NCBI GenBank assembly: GCA_973895155.1
Contig: OZ316896.1
Coordinates: 9,238,001-9,302,000, forward strand
Direction: 5' to 3'
Origin: Marsupella aquatica
Taxonomy: Eukaryota; Marchantiophyta
DNA length: 64,000 bases
Of the stretch, positions 34,725-44,577 are shown piece after piece (the stretch's first letter is position 1; each line of letters starts with the position of its first letter). The notes under the pieces are model-generated. The model ran no database searches, was not told the DNA's origin, and saw only the letters and a program-made list of their open reading frames with translations. The translations under genes were made by a program, and so were the position numbers.

Positions 34725-36012
34725 CCAAAGTTGCGTCGTAGAATCTCCTTCCTCAAATGATTTTAATGGCATTCCCTCGGAAAGCGTTGCTGTGGAGGAA
34801 GGGTTTGACCCAGGTATACCTTGGATCTAAAAAGTAGCAAATTTTGAATGTAATTGTTTTTCTAGGAGGGTCGCCCCAGGGTCGTTCCTCTCTCCTTCAA
34901 ATGTTATAACAAAGTTTGTTTGATTTCAAATTTTGAGATTTTCCTCGGTAGTAATTGTTTAAACTTTGAGTCACATTGACTAAGGGCTTATTTTAATGTT
35001 TCCAAACTTCACTCCAATACTACACTCTCCGATCTAGCGAAAGCTCTTGGTTCTTGATCTTAACAAGATTTGTTGGGATTGCATTAAGATTAGAAGCTCA
35101 GGTACATGGCAAAATCAGACAAGTTTACGTGGTGTGCACTAGGGGAGACGTGAAGGGTTTAATTTCATGTATGTGGAGCGCCCCTACCTCCAAGAATTTC
35201 TATATGCAGCTTTCATGGCTTTTGACGTTGCAATTTGGACCTGTGCAAGGAGGCCAAAAACAATGGACACTGAGGAGGAGCGACATAAGTTCAAGTTTGT
35301 CTTTACTCAAGAAGATACCTTTGATAGTTGCATCCAAAGGCTAGATATAACAGACGGGAAGGCCAATTTACTTTTGAAGAATCTGCAAACCATTTGGGAC
35401 CGCTTTCCAGAAAAATATGATGCTTCTAATACAGTTCTTATTGATGATTCTCCATTGAAGGCATTTTTGAATTATGACGTAAATGGATTGTTTCCAAATC
35501 CATTTACTCACACAGCTTCAAATGACACTTTTTTGCCCGAGATATTATGGCCGTATCGTTGCAAATTGAGAAAGGCCTACTGTGTTCAACATTATATCAC
35601 TGTCAACAATCCAAAGTGGTCTATTTTCAATTTATTAACAAGCAAGGAGGATCATGCTGCCATCTATGCTCTTTTGGAGGTGAAGTGGGGAGATTGTCGT
35701 TGTATCCATAAGGAGTTTGGAACCATCTTGGATGTGACTCCTGAAGGAAAGGAGGAGGTGCAGCATTACCCACCACTAGAGACGTGGACCACGAATGAGA
35801 TCAAAGAAACTGCAAATGCTATACTTGGAGACAACTATTCTAGTCCTCATAGACAAAATAGAAGGCATTTTATTTGGAAAGTTCTAAGAACTAGGGATCT
35901 CGCCAATAAGTTTAAGAACCACCATGCGAGAGATACTTGCAACCGTTACATCCGCTATGATACATCAGGAAGCAGACTTTTTTGTTCAAATGAGTTTTGT
36001 CTTGATCATTAG
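34725..36012 (+). pseudogene. 3' part of the mobile gene: FCP1/NIF-like HAD phosphatase domain
   Basis: After an acceptor-like GATCTAG the frame at 35041-36012 encodes a HAD-fold domain of the FCP1/NLI-interacting-factor type. It has KLLVLDLN (motif I, Asp with Asn in place of the second Asp), a TAG at 35140, and RPYLQEFLYAAFMAFDVAIW (motif II region, ending W-T-C-A). Then ASNTVLIDDSPLKAFLN (motif III, Asp-Asp), NGLFPNPF and PKWSIFNLL. The order and spacing match plant FCP1-like proteins, which dephosphorylate phosphoserine/threonine in partners such as the RNA polymerase II CTD. A short frame at 34725-34827 lies just upstream in the same phase. It sits in the same orientation after the methyltransferase segment; whether one or two proteins were made is not certain. 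Confidence 0.6.
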
Positions 36013-36314
36013 GAGATAGGGTTGCTCTAGTGCCTACCCTGAATTGTGCATTCATATTATGTCTTGAAAAGGATATGTTTTGAACATGTAGGATAAAGTA
36101 AACAATTAGGATATGCTTAGTGTGAGGCTCTCTCACTGGACTGGACAATTTATTAATTATATAGTGGGTCAATCTCATTATGACCCTTGATTTATCATCA
36201 TAGATATTTTTTAATTTATGGTCTGAGTGGTATTGGCCTCTGATTTTTGGATTGAATCAAATTTACTTTAATTTATAAATTAATTAGAATATATGATTTA
36301 AGTTATTATTAAAC

Positions 36315-36475
36315 ATTTGGGTGAAAAAACAAAAATTTGGGCATTCAAAAGTGCATATTTGGGCTGAAAAAAATTAAATTTGGGGAATGATTTAAAAGAA
36401 ATTTGGCCCGAGAAAAACAACTTTAGGATTCATATTTTGGACTTTTAAAAGTACAGTTTTAATGAATATAGTGAT
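36315..36475. repeat. AAATTTGGG-type iterated tract
   Basis: Degenerate repeats of AAATTTGGG(C/G) with A-rich spacers between the phosphatase segment and the next coding-like segment. It ends in TTTTAAAAGTACAG, an acceptor-like sequence, followed by the 21-nt motif at 36455-36475 found inverted at 11625-11645. It could be an intron. Confidence 0.5.
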
Positions 36476-37096
36476 ATAAGCAATCCTGACAATGATACCA
36501 TTCAGCCAGATTCATGTGATGTGGAGCAAGGTGTGTGCTATGTAGATCTTGATCCCATTGTAGAGATACATGATTTGTAGAATGTGTCACTATCAACAAC
36601 GAGTGTACCTCTTGTTGTGATAAATTCAACTGAAGAGTTTGTTGGTATGGCACTCCCAGGTGAGGTATCGGCTATTGTGACAGTCCTAAGAGAGGAACCT
36701 ACTAAGCCTAGCTTCACTACTGTGAAGAAAGGAAGCATGCGCACACGAAGCAAGTCTGCTAGGAGTAGAGCCATGTCAAAGGTTTCATAAAAACCTCCAA
36801 GATTGGTGTTGGCAGAAAGATCTAAGGTGGAAGTGGGCAAGGCACCTAATGCAGAGGGACAAAGTGGTTTGTTAGCTATTGATGAAAGTGGAACACAAGT
36901 AGAATTTGGCAGAGTGCAAGTTGGTTCTACAATGTTCCATGGCAAGAGGATCCCACCAGGTTATTCCGTAGTGTTAATCACATTACTAGTGAAACCTAAA
37001 GCTGTTCTTCCCATTCCAAATACAAATGATGATCTTCTCAGAAGACACTTAGAGATGCTGCAGGTTCTTTGGTATTATGGCCAAGCAAGTACATAG
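36455..37096 (+). pseudogene. distal coding-like segments of the same or a neighbouring mobile gene
   Basis: Frames at 36455-36580, 36584-36790 and 36803-37096 read protein-like segments (SFNEYSDISNPDNDTIQP; a basic KKGSMRTRSKSARSRAM stretch; MFHGKRIPPGYSVV). Stops separate them at about 36578 and 36788. No family was recognised. Same strand and same style of decay as the upstream segments suggest they belong together. Confidence 0.4.
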
Positions 37097-37099
37097 AGG

Positions 37100-37619
37100 A
37101 TCCATGACAATGTGATGTCATTATTTTTTTGTAGTGTGAGTCAAGCTTTGTAGATTTTAGAATTCAAGAAGCAATGCGCAATATATCATGTTTGATAATT
37201 GATAGTAGCATGCATTTGCTTTCAATTGTTTCAAACAATTATCAGTTTAGAAGTTCCTATTTTCTCTGAATCACATTGATGACATTGTAAACTGTGCGAT
37301 TATAATTGAATTAATCATCATCTTTCAGCAATATTGTGATTTTGTTGAATTCTTATGAATGAGTTTTGTGGAGGATCTACTTATATCATGCTTTGTTTCA
37401 TGTGAATGTCATTCATGCCGTGTTTATTTCTTGTATTCAATGTGTTATACTTCTAAAGGATGAATGAGTGTTTATATGTATTGCAATGTGGAGTGCTCAT
37501 GAATTGACTATCTCTCCTTATGAACTGTTCCACAATTTCTACCTTCCATTCTTGGATTAGTCATGGTTACAACTTCCCTAAATTCTATCTTAATCTGTTT
37601 AGTTATAAACATGACTATG
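37100..37619. other. AT-rich spacer, no gene seen
   Basis: No frame or repeat boundary recognised. A few CATTGATGACATTG-like words resemble those near 19.4-20.1 kb, but this is weak. Confidence 0.4.
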
Positions 37620-37644
37620 TAGAGACCCAAATGGTTGTGTTGTG

Positions 37645-37985
37645 TGACTCGGACCAGGGTCTCCCTGGGTCTATTATGTGACAATAAAAAGTCACAAGTT
37701 AGTCGCTATTAACAAGGTTGACAACGCTTCTAAGGGCAACTAAGTCATGGACGTGACTTACCCTGTGACTAATTGAAGTCATATTACAGTCACGTACCAA
37801 CAAGGCTAGACTCCATGATGGAGTCACAGATGAGTCACAAATGGGTATCAAGCAAGTCGCGATGGTGTGTATCAATAGTGACTTCTATTTTTTGGTCTCA
37901 ACTTTTGCAACTCCAAGGGTCACAACCTGGGTCACGTCACGTTGAGTCACAATGAAGTCACATGAGCCAAAAGGAGTCACATATT
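37645..37985. repeat. cluster of AGTCAC / GTGACT motifs
   Basis: About fifteen copies of GTCAC or GTGAC cores in both orientations within about 340 bp. It includes a compact CCAGGG/CCCTGG inverted repeat near 37651-37665. Such density suggests a transposase subterminal-binding region or a regulatory cluster. No matching partner end was found. Confidence 0.55.
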
Positions 37986-38050
37986 GCGGTCTCAGATGAA
38001 CTCAGATTCTTCTAGTGTTGTGGTTTATTTCAATAAAGTAAGCTTGCATG

Positions 38051-38394
38051 TGTTGAGCATAGACGACATTCGTAACAGCAAGCCCATGAACCATCCAACG
38101 CACAATAGTCGACACAGAGAGATACGTGGTTCACCTCCACATGAGGCTACGTCCACGGGAACACACAAGAGCTTTACTGCACTCTAGGGCGACCGACCAT
38201 ACCAAGCATCCACAGCACAAGCTCTCCCTATCTTTCAACTAGCTCCGTAACAATGAGCCTAAGTTCCACCAGGGTCTGGCATCAGCCCTGGCTATATACA
38301 CAACAACACTACCGCTAACAATAGCTAAGTCCTAACCCGAGTTAGCCTAACTGTAGTTAGCTCATGAGTCATAAGACTAGAGCAATATCTAACA
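38051..38394 (-). mobile_element. solo LTR of a related Copia element
   Basis: 344 bp beginning TGTTGAGCATAG and ending ATATCTAACA, alignable along its length with the Copia LTRs at 25104 and 31470 (shared TACGTGGTTCACCT, GGCTACGTCCAC and GTAACAATGAG). It is flanked by the 5-bp duplication GCATG (38046-38050 and 38395-38399). This is the footprint of LTR-LTR recombination of an element from a related but diverged subfamily. Confidence 0.9.
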
Positions 38395-38399
38395 GCATG

Positions 38400-39041
38400 G
38401 TGCATGGGGAGTCCCAACCTGAGTAGGATTGGAGAGCACTGAGGAGTGAGAGCCAGAGTTGCGCTTGCTAGGCAAGCGCGAGATAGGGTCTTGTAGAGAC
38501 TGGGCATCAACTACCGGTAGGCTTGCTAATTGCTTAGAAGTTGAGTCAACTATGTACATGTTACTTCTTTATCTGAGTAAATTTGGTCTTTCCCTCTGAT
38601 CTTTTAGAGTAGTCCGTGTATTGTGCATACCTTGTCTAGGACGTACGGGGTGCAGACTAATGGTTGGAATTGTAAGGACCGAAGTGCATGTTAAATACGT
38701 CGCAAGTTCTGGTTGTTGGTAATGGCTTGAAAGTCCCCAAGTCGAGAGTTAGTCCAAGTCATTAAATGTGGGTGTGTTCCAGCGGTGGGATCCAAATATA
38801 CCTATGATGTCTATGAATGCATAATACTATACCGATACATATATAGTCCGTATTAGACTAACCCGGGCCACTACACCCCTCCTTGCCCGAAACCTCACCC
38901 TTACTGACCGTGGCTATGCGCGCCCCAAGGAGAACCCGGATTTAGCCTGGGTTGGTGGTACGACAAGAACTGTCCCTCTCTAGGTGAACACAAATACACA
39001 AGAGTCAACAGAAAAAGTGAATGATCCAACATCAAATGTAG
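38400..39041. other. spacer, no gene seen
   Basis: Moderate-GC sequence in which the solo LTR is inserted. No frames or repeat ends were recognised. It may be part of an older element. Confidence 0.4.
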
Positions 39042-39530
39042 TTGGGGCTGCGGCTAACTGCAAGTAATCTGAATCCTATAATTACAGTAAACAATACTCC
39101 TGGCACTCAGACAACTGAACCCCCTGTCAACAATTTCATGGAAGCTGATCAAAATGTGGTGATTGCACCTTCACCAGCCCCAAGGGATGCTGCCTCTCTT
39201 ATTAATAAGGGACATAGTAACCTCTCTACCCCTCCACTGAACGAGAATGAGATTGTTGGCGACAAGGTAGAACTCAGCAGAAAAAACGCCTCTGTTATAC
39301 AGACTGGAATAAACAACCTCTCCTCTCCGGCCCCAATCTCTGATAGGAGGCTCCATGTTTCTTCTCCTGTGGTGGTGGATAGGCAAGCTGTGGCCATTGC
39401 TGATTCACAGTGGGAGGCTGGGAAGATTGTGTCAATTGCATCACCTGAGATTGAGCAGGACAACATTGAGATTTTCTCATTCCAACATTCATGCTCTGGG
39501 ATTGAGAACCTTCCCCTTCCTAAATGTTGA
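39042..39530 (+). CDS. unidentified 160-codon reading frame, no ATG
   Basis: An open frame of low complexity, Ser/Pro/Asn-rich (for example APSPAPRDAASLINKGHSN and NNLSSPAPISDRRL). It begins after a TAG and lacks an ATG near its start. It looks like a disordered region of a mobile-element protein rather than a host gene. No family recognised. Confidence 0.25.
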   Translation: MGLRLTASNLNPIITVNNTPGTQTTEPPVNNFMEADQNVVIAPSPAPRDAASLINKGHSNLSTPPLNENEIVGDKVELSRKNASVIQTGINNLSSPAPISDRRLHVSSPVVVDRQAVAIADSQWEAGKIVSIASPEIEQDNIEIFSFQHSCSGIENLPLPKC

Positions 39531-40108
39531 AAGGTGTGGGCGACAGAACCTCTTCAGGAGTACTTTACAAGACGTTAGGGGCACTTGGGAGATTTTTTTT
39601 CCCCAAAAGCAAACTGGAGGGCCATTCCCACACTAAATATAATGTCCAGTGGCTAAAAGCATTTTTGAAATCCTTGTATGGCACCTATACAGTGGTGCTT
39701 TAATTTGCTAAAAGGTGTAGTGAGTGGTGCTAGATTAATTTGCTAAAAGACAGATTGGAGATCCACTCCACCAAAATGTCACTTATTTGGCTAAAGTCTT
39801 CCTAGATGTAAGAGAAGATCTTATGAATGAATTGTGGTCCCTTTTTAATGCAATGACTTAAAATAGGAATGGGCGGGCTGAGAAGAAGGGACCTCCAATA
39901 GAGGTGGTCTAAAATCTAGGACAAAAGAGTGCTCTACATAAGCAAAAATTGGGCCCTGTTCCGTTCCAAGGAGAATTGGTAATAGGTTAGGTTTAAAGTG
40001 CCCCCAACTTTCTGTGAAGTGAACAAGAGCAGTTTCTCCCAAATAGATAGCCTTCATCAGATCTTGGAGACCAAAAAAATGTGAAAATTGCCCCCAAGGG
40101 TAACGCCA
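39531..40108. other. spacer, no gene seen
   Basis: Contains two related phrases (GGTGCTTTAATTTGCTAAAAG and GTGCTAGATTAATTTGCTAA near 39690-39750), suggesting small local duplications. Nothing else. Confidence 0.4.
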
Positions 40109-40640
40109 CTGGTTTCAACCTTAGATAGCCAGTCACGAAGTGTCCAACTTCCAAAGTACACAAGCCAAAGTCACACTGGGTAGGTCACACAAGTGTCGTA
40201 CAACAACTTGCATTTGATTTCATCTGACAAATGCTCGCATTCCAGCTGGGAAAGTGCTTTGGAACAACCGGGCACGGTGTACGACCATCTTTGGTGACAT
40301 TGGAAATCGTATCCCACTATATATCAAAATATCAACAAAAATGTAAAACCGGGAGGGTTTAACCTTAGATCGCCAGTGAAGTGTCCAAGTTCCAAAGTCC
40401 ACAAGCGATGCTCGGTCCACAAGCCAGAGTCACGCTCGGTCTTACAAAAACTTGCATTTGGTTTTATTTGATTTCATCTGACAAACACTCTCATTGCATC
40501 TGGGAAAGGGCTTTGGAACAACCGGGCACGGTTTACGACAATCTCTGGTGACATTGGCAATCGTATGCCACTATATATCAAAATGCCAGCAAAAATGTAC
40601 GACAATCTCTGGTGACATTGGCAATCGTATGCCACTATAT
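40109..40640. repeat. ~250-bp tandem repeat, two units, upstream of the non-LTR element
   Basis: Two units begin with (A)CCTTAGAT(C/A)GCCAGT near 40111 and 40360. Each runs through TTGATTTCATCTGACAAA, GGAACAACCGGGCACGGT, GGTGACATTGG and CCACTATATATC to AAAACCGGGAGG. The second unit carries an internal ~57-bp duplication (ATGTACGACAATCTCTGG ... CCACTATAT, near 40541 and 40600). The array resumes at 44364 on the other side of the inserted retrotransposon. Confidence 0.85.
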
Positions 40641-43600
40641 GAGCTATGTGGGTTGTCTGAGTTGCAGCATCTAAAAGCCTTTTGGATTTCTGCTCCAGCC
40701 TGGTGACCGGCCCTGGCCTGGCCTGGGGTCCGACGCTTTTTCTCCTGGCTCTGAGCCGGGGTTGGTTTGACCTGGGGGAGCACATTGTGGCGTGGCTTCT
40801 TGGTGTTCTGTTCGGAGGGGGTGCCTCCGCGACAGCTTCCTTTGCGCAAGGCTGCGGCGGTCCTTTTAGATGTGCGGTTGTTGTCACTACCGGGTCGAGG
40901 TTCTTTGCTTCGGTCATCCATCCTTTGCTTTTGTTTTTGTTGTCGCTTTCGTAATATTTTCTGTTTGTTTTTGTTGGACTTGCCTACTTTATATGTTTCT
41001 TCTTCATCCCTGTTTTATATTTTCATTTTCACATGGAGCCTCTTCCCTTTCTGAGTTCCCCTTCCCCCACTCCGGGCCCACCGGCTTCTCCCTACTCCAC
41101 TCCTCTTTCCGTTCGTCGCCCTCGTCCCTCCTCACCTCCCACTTCCCCTTCTGATCCCCGTGTCCAGTGCGATGCTTGTCATAGTTGGTACCGGCCGTTA
41201 GGTTTGACGCGCCACCGTCGTTCCTGTCCTGCCCCTCGTGCTTCCTCCTCCACCTTGCCTCCACCCCCGTCCTCCCCCCACCTCCATCTGGGCCCCCTCC
41301 CTCCTCTTGGGATTGGTTGGCTCACCTTGATGTCCTTGCTGCCCTCTATCCCGGTTTTTGGCATCCCCGTTTGTTTACTAGGATTCCCGTGCCCGTGCGG
41401 CCTCTCCTTCAGAGAGCCTTTCGTCTTCCCTTCGACCGCTTGGCTCGCGACCCCTCAGATGTTGGGGCTTGGTCCTTGCTCCTCCTGCTCCCTCATTGGG
41501 TGCTGGTCCTTCCTCCGTGGGGGGGGCCGTCCGGGCATAGGGAGACCTTGGTCCGGTTGCAGCGGTTCCTTTCTGGGGATTGGGCTTCGCTTCATGAGGA
41601 GTATTACCATAGGTTGTTAGCGTTGGCCTCTCGGACCTCTGAGCTAGTCGAGGAGCCATCTGCCCCTCCAGGGCAGCGCCGGCTTCGCCAGTGCCTTCTT
41701 TTGGGGCAGGCGGGGGAGTTTTCTCGGGCCGCTCGCTCCTTGGTCCCCCTCTCCCCCTCTCCTCCATCAGCCGAGACAGTTCTTGCCTTACGGTCTCTTC
41801 ATCCCCCGGCTGCATCTGAGGTTCCTTGTTTTCTCGGGAGCTTTACCCCTGAGACCGAGTTCTCCCTATCCCGTGAGGTATTCTCCTCTGTCTTCCTTCA
41901 TCTACCCTGCCTATCCGCGGGCGGGATTTCTGGGATGAGGTTCGAGCACCTACGCGATTGCTTTTGTCCCGACGACTCGACATCTGGTTTTTCTGAGTTG
42001 TTCCAGGTTTGTGCCCATGTCGCGGGGGGCCGTATTCCTCCCGTGGTCGCTCGGCTTTTGGGGGCCTGTCGGCTTCTGGCTATGGCCAAAGAGACTGGGG
42101 GTGTCAGGCCCTTGGCCATTGGGGAGGTCTTGTTTCACTTGGTGAGCCGTTGTGTTTGTCTGCAAACTCGGGCTCCCTTTTTGTCACACTTTTTTCCTCA
42201 CCAGTTTGGTGTGGCCACCCCTGGCGGTTGCGAGAGTGTGGTGCATGGCCTTCGTGCCATCTTGGATATCCACCCCGACTGGGCGGTTATTCAGGTGGAT
42301 GTGGCTAATGCATTCAACTCTGTATCCCGTTGGGTCATGTTTGAGGAGTTGCGGGCCGCTGGAGGGGAGATCGCATCCCTCATCCCCTTTGCCCGGGCCT
42401 TCTATGGGGCCCCGACCCCCCTGGTTTACCCTGACCATCTTGTTCCTGGGTCCTATGTGACCATCTCATCCGAGTCCGGGACTAGGCAGGGTGACCCCCT
42501 TGGTGGGGCGTTGTTTGCTATGGCGCACCTTCGTGCTATTCGTGCCTCTTCGGATGCCTTCCCGGGTTGCATGTTTCCTTTTGTTGCGGATGACACTCAC
42601 ATTGTTGCCCCGGTCCCGCTTGTTGGGGATGCCTATTCCCACTTTGTGGACCAGCTTACCCTTATTGGTCTTTCAGTCCAGCCTTGGAAGTGTGGGGTTT
42701 GGTCTCGTCTCCCCCTCCCACACTCTTTCACCCCACCTCTTGGTATACCCATTCGGCTCGAGGGCATTAGAGTCCTTGGGGTGCCTTTCGGGGGAGCGGT
42801 CTTTGAGCAGGATTTTCTTCTTGCGGCCCTATCCCAGGACGTTTTGCATATTGACCAGTTGGCGTCCTTGGGGGATGCCCAGATCTCCTTTTTGATCTTG
42901 GTCCTTTGTTTTGTTCGGCGTCCTTCCTATCTTCTCCGGACAGTCCCTCCTACTGCGATGTTCCTGTCCTTACTCTCTTCATTTGACACCACTGTGATGA
43001 GAGTCTTTGGTCACCTCATTGGTCCGGGAGCCCTTGATGGAGAGGATGGTTCTTTTGCGGCTAGGCAGGCTGCGTTACCCCCATCGGGAGGGGGTATGGG
43101 GATGGCCTCGGTTGTGGACACTGCCCCTTGCGCGTTTCTTGGTAGTTGGGCGCAGGTGGCCCCTGCCCTGGCCTCACGTTTCATTGTGGACCTTCGGCCT
43201 ATCCTCTCTGACTCGGTCATGGGAGTGGAGAACGGAGCTCTCCCTTTTCAGGTCCAGCTTCGTCATGCACGGTCATTATTGCCGGAGGACGTGCAGAGCG
43301 TGGTCCCTGCTTTCGAGGGAGTTGTTATGGACAGTCTGGATCGAGTCCAACAGGTGATTTCTGATTGCATGCACCGACACACCCTTTCCAGCATGCTTTC
43401 TGAGGCACCCTCGGATTTGGTACGGGCTCGTCTTTTATCCGGTTCGGGCGCTGGTTCGGGGGCTTGGCTATCGGCGAGTCCTCTTTGGGCCCCCTTTCGT
43501 ATGAGTTCTTTTATTTTTACCACATCCACGCGCCTTCGGTTGGGTCTTCCTCACCCTTGCCTCTTGGGTCAGCCCACTTGCGTCTGTGGTGCGCCCCTTG

Positions 43601-44363
43601 ATGGGCAAGGCATTCACATTCTCAGGTGCGATCATGGTAGTGAGAGGACTGCGACACACGATGACATTCGGGACGTGGTGGCGGCCATTGCCCGTGATTT
43701 TGGTTACCATGTCATGATGGAGCAGAGACATGTGTTACCTCCACGGGATGGGGTTTCTGATCGTCGTCGTGCAGATTTGGTATTCTCTCGCGCTGGTGTT
43801 CGTGCCCTTGGGGATGTCGTTGTTGCTGATCCGACTAGTGGGGCCAACGTGGCTTCGGCGGCTCATATACCTGGCCATGCCGCCGCGAGGGCAGCTCGGC
43901 TGAAGGAGGAGGCCTATGCTGTGCGGTACCCCGAGGACCTCTTCTACCCGTTTGCCGTGGAGGTCTTTGGGGCGCTACACCCATCCTTTGACCGTTTTCT
44001 TCGCTCTTGCGCAGTTCAGTACGTCGAGCGGAGGCCCTATCCCCCTGTGTCGGTCATCACTGCATTCTTTAGACAGAGGGTGTCTATTGCGCTTCAGCGG
44101 GCACAGGCGTTCACTATTCTTCGTAGGGGGGAGACTGTTGGTCTTAGGGCCGCTATAGGATTCCTTTGCTTGACCCCCCCATGCAATTCACACCAGAGCT
44201 TTACCAGGTTCTCCAGTTTGCTGATAGGTAGGCGTTTGGGTTCCTGTTTTTGGGTTTGCTTTTCTTGGCCCCTTGGTGGTTTCCCCCCTTGATTGGGTCT
44301 TTTGCCTGTGGGATCATGTCTCCCGGTTCGGCGCCCTCTGTTTTTTGGCAGTTTGATATATAT
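40641..44363 (+). mobile_element. non-LTR retrotransposon with restriction-like endonuclease, with target duplication
   Basis: A 3.7-kb GC-rich insertion flanked by ACTATAT (40634-40640 and 44364-44370). The uninterrupted tandem unit at about 40580 shows the empty site. It has a 5' leader, one main ORF and a short 3' UTR ending in a GATATATAT-like tail. The encoded protein has an N-terminal zinc finger, RT and a C-terminal PD-(D/E)XK-type nuclease, as in the R2/NeSL/Hero/Utopia group. These elements prime reverse transcription at a nick in the target. Confidence 0.85.
41033..44292 (+). CDS. RT plus restriction-like endonuclease protein of the non-LTR element (one N-terminal frameshift)
   Basis: The ATG at 41033 opens a Pro/Ser-rich segment with a zinc finger, CDACHSWYRPLGLTRHRRSC (about 41170-41230). 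The phase then changes near a C-rich run at about 41275-41330, and the main frame continues to 44292 (about 1000 codons). RT motifs include SAGGISGMRFEHL (about 41915), VIQVDVANAFNSV (about 42285), SESGTRQGDPLGG (about 42470) and the catalytic FVADD (about 42580). The C-terminus has a CVCGAPL...HILRC zinc-binding motif, then RRADLVF and GDVVVAD, the restriction-like endonuclease core. Near 44150 an alternative phase gives a shorter tail, so the C-terminus is uncertain. Apart from the N-terminal shift the ORF is open, suggesting fairly recent activity. Confidence 0.85.
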
Positions 44364-44577
44364 ACTATATATCAAAATGCCAGCAAAAATGTACGACAAT
44401 CTCTGGTGACATTGGAAATCGTGTCCCACTATATATCAAAATGCCAACAAAAATGTAAAACCGGGAGGGTTCAAGCTTACATTAGATCGCCAGTGAAGTG
44501 TCCAAAGTCCACAAGCCAAAGTCACGCTCGGTCGTACAAAAACGTGCATTTGATTTCATCTGACAAATGCTCTCATT
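44364..44577. repeat. continuation of the ~250-bp tandem repeat
   Basis: The sequence after the non-LTR insertion resumes the repeat (ATCAAAATGCCAGCAAAAAT, GGTGACATTGG, AAAACCGGGAGG) and starts a third unit. That unit is cut at about 44577, where the second LecRK block begins. Confidence 0.85.

Noticed and set aside
40474-40921. Overlapping minus-strand frames at the start of the non-LTR element
   Set aside because: Antisense to the element's GC-rich leader, which tends to be stop-poor; no family features.
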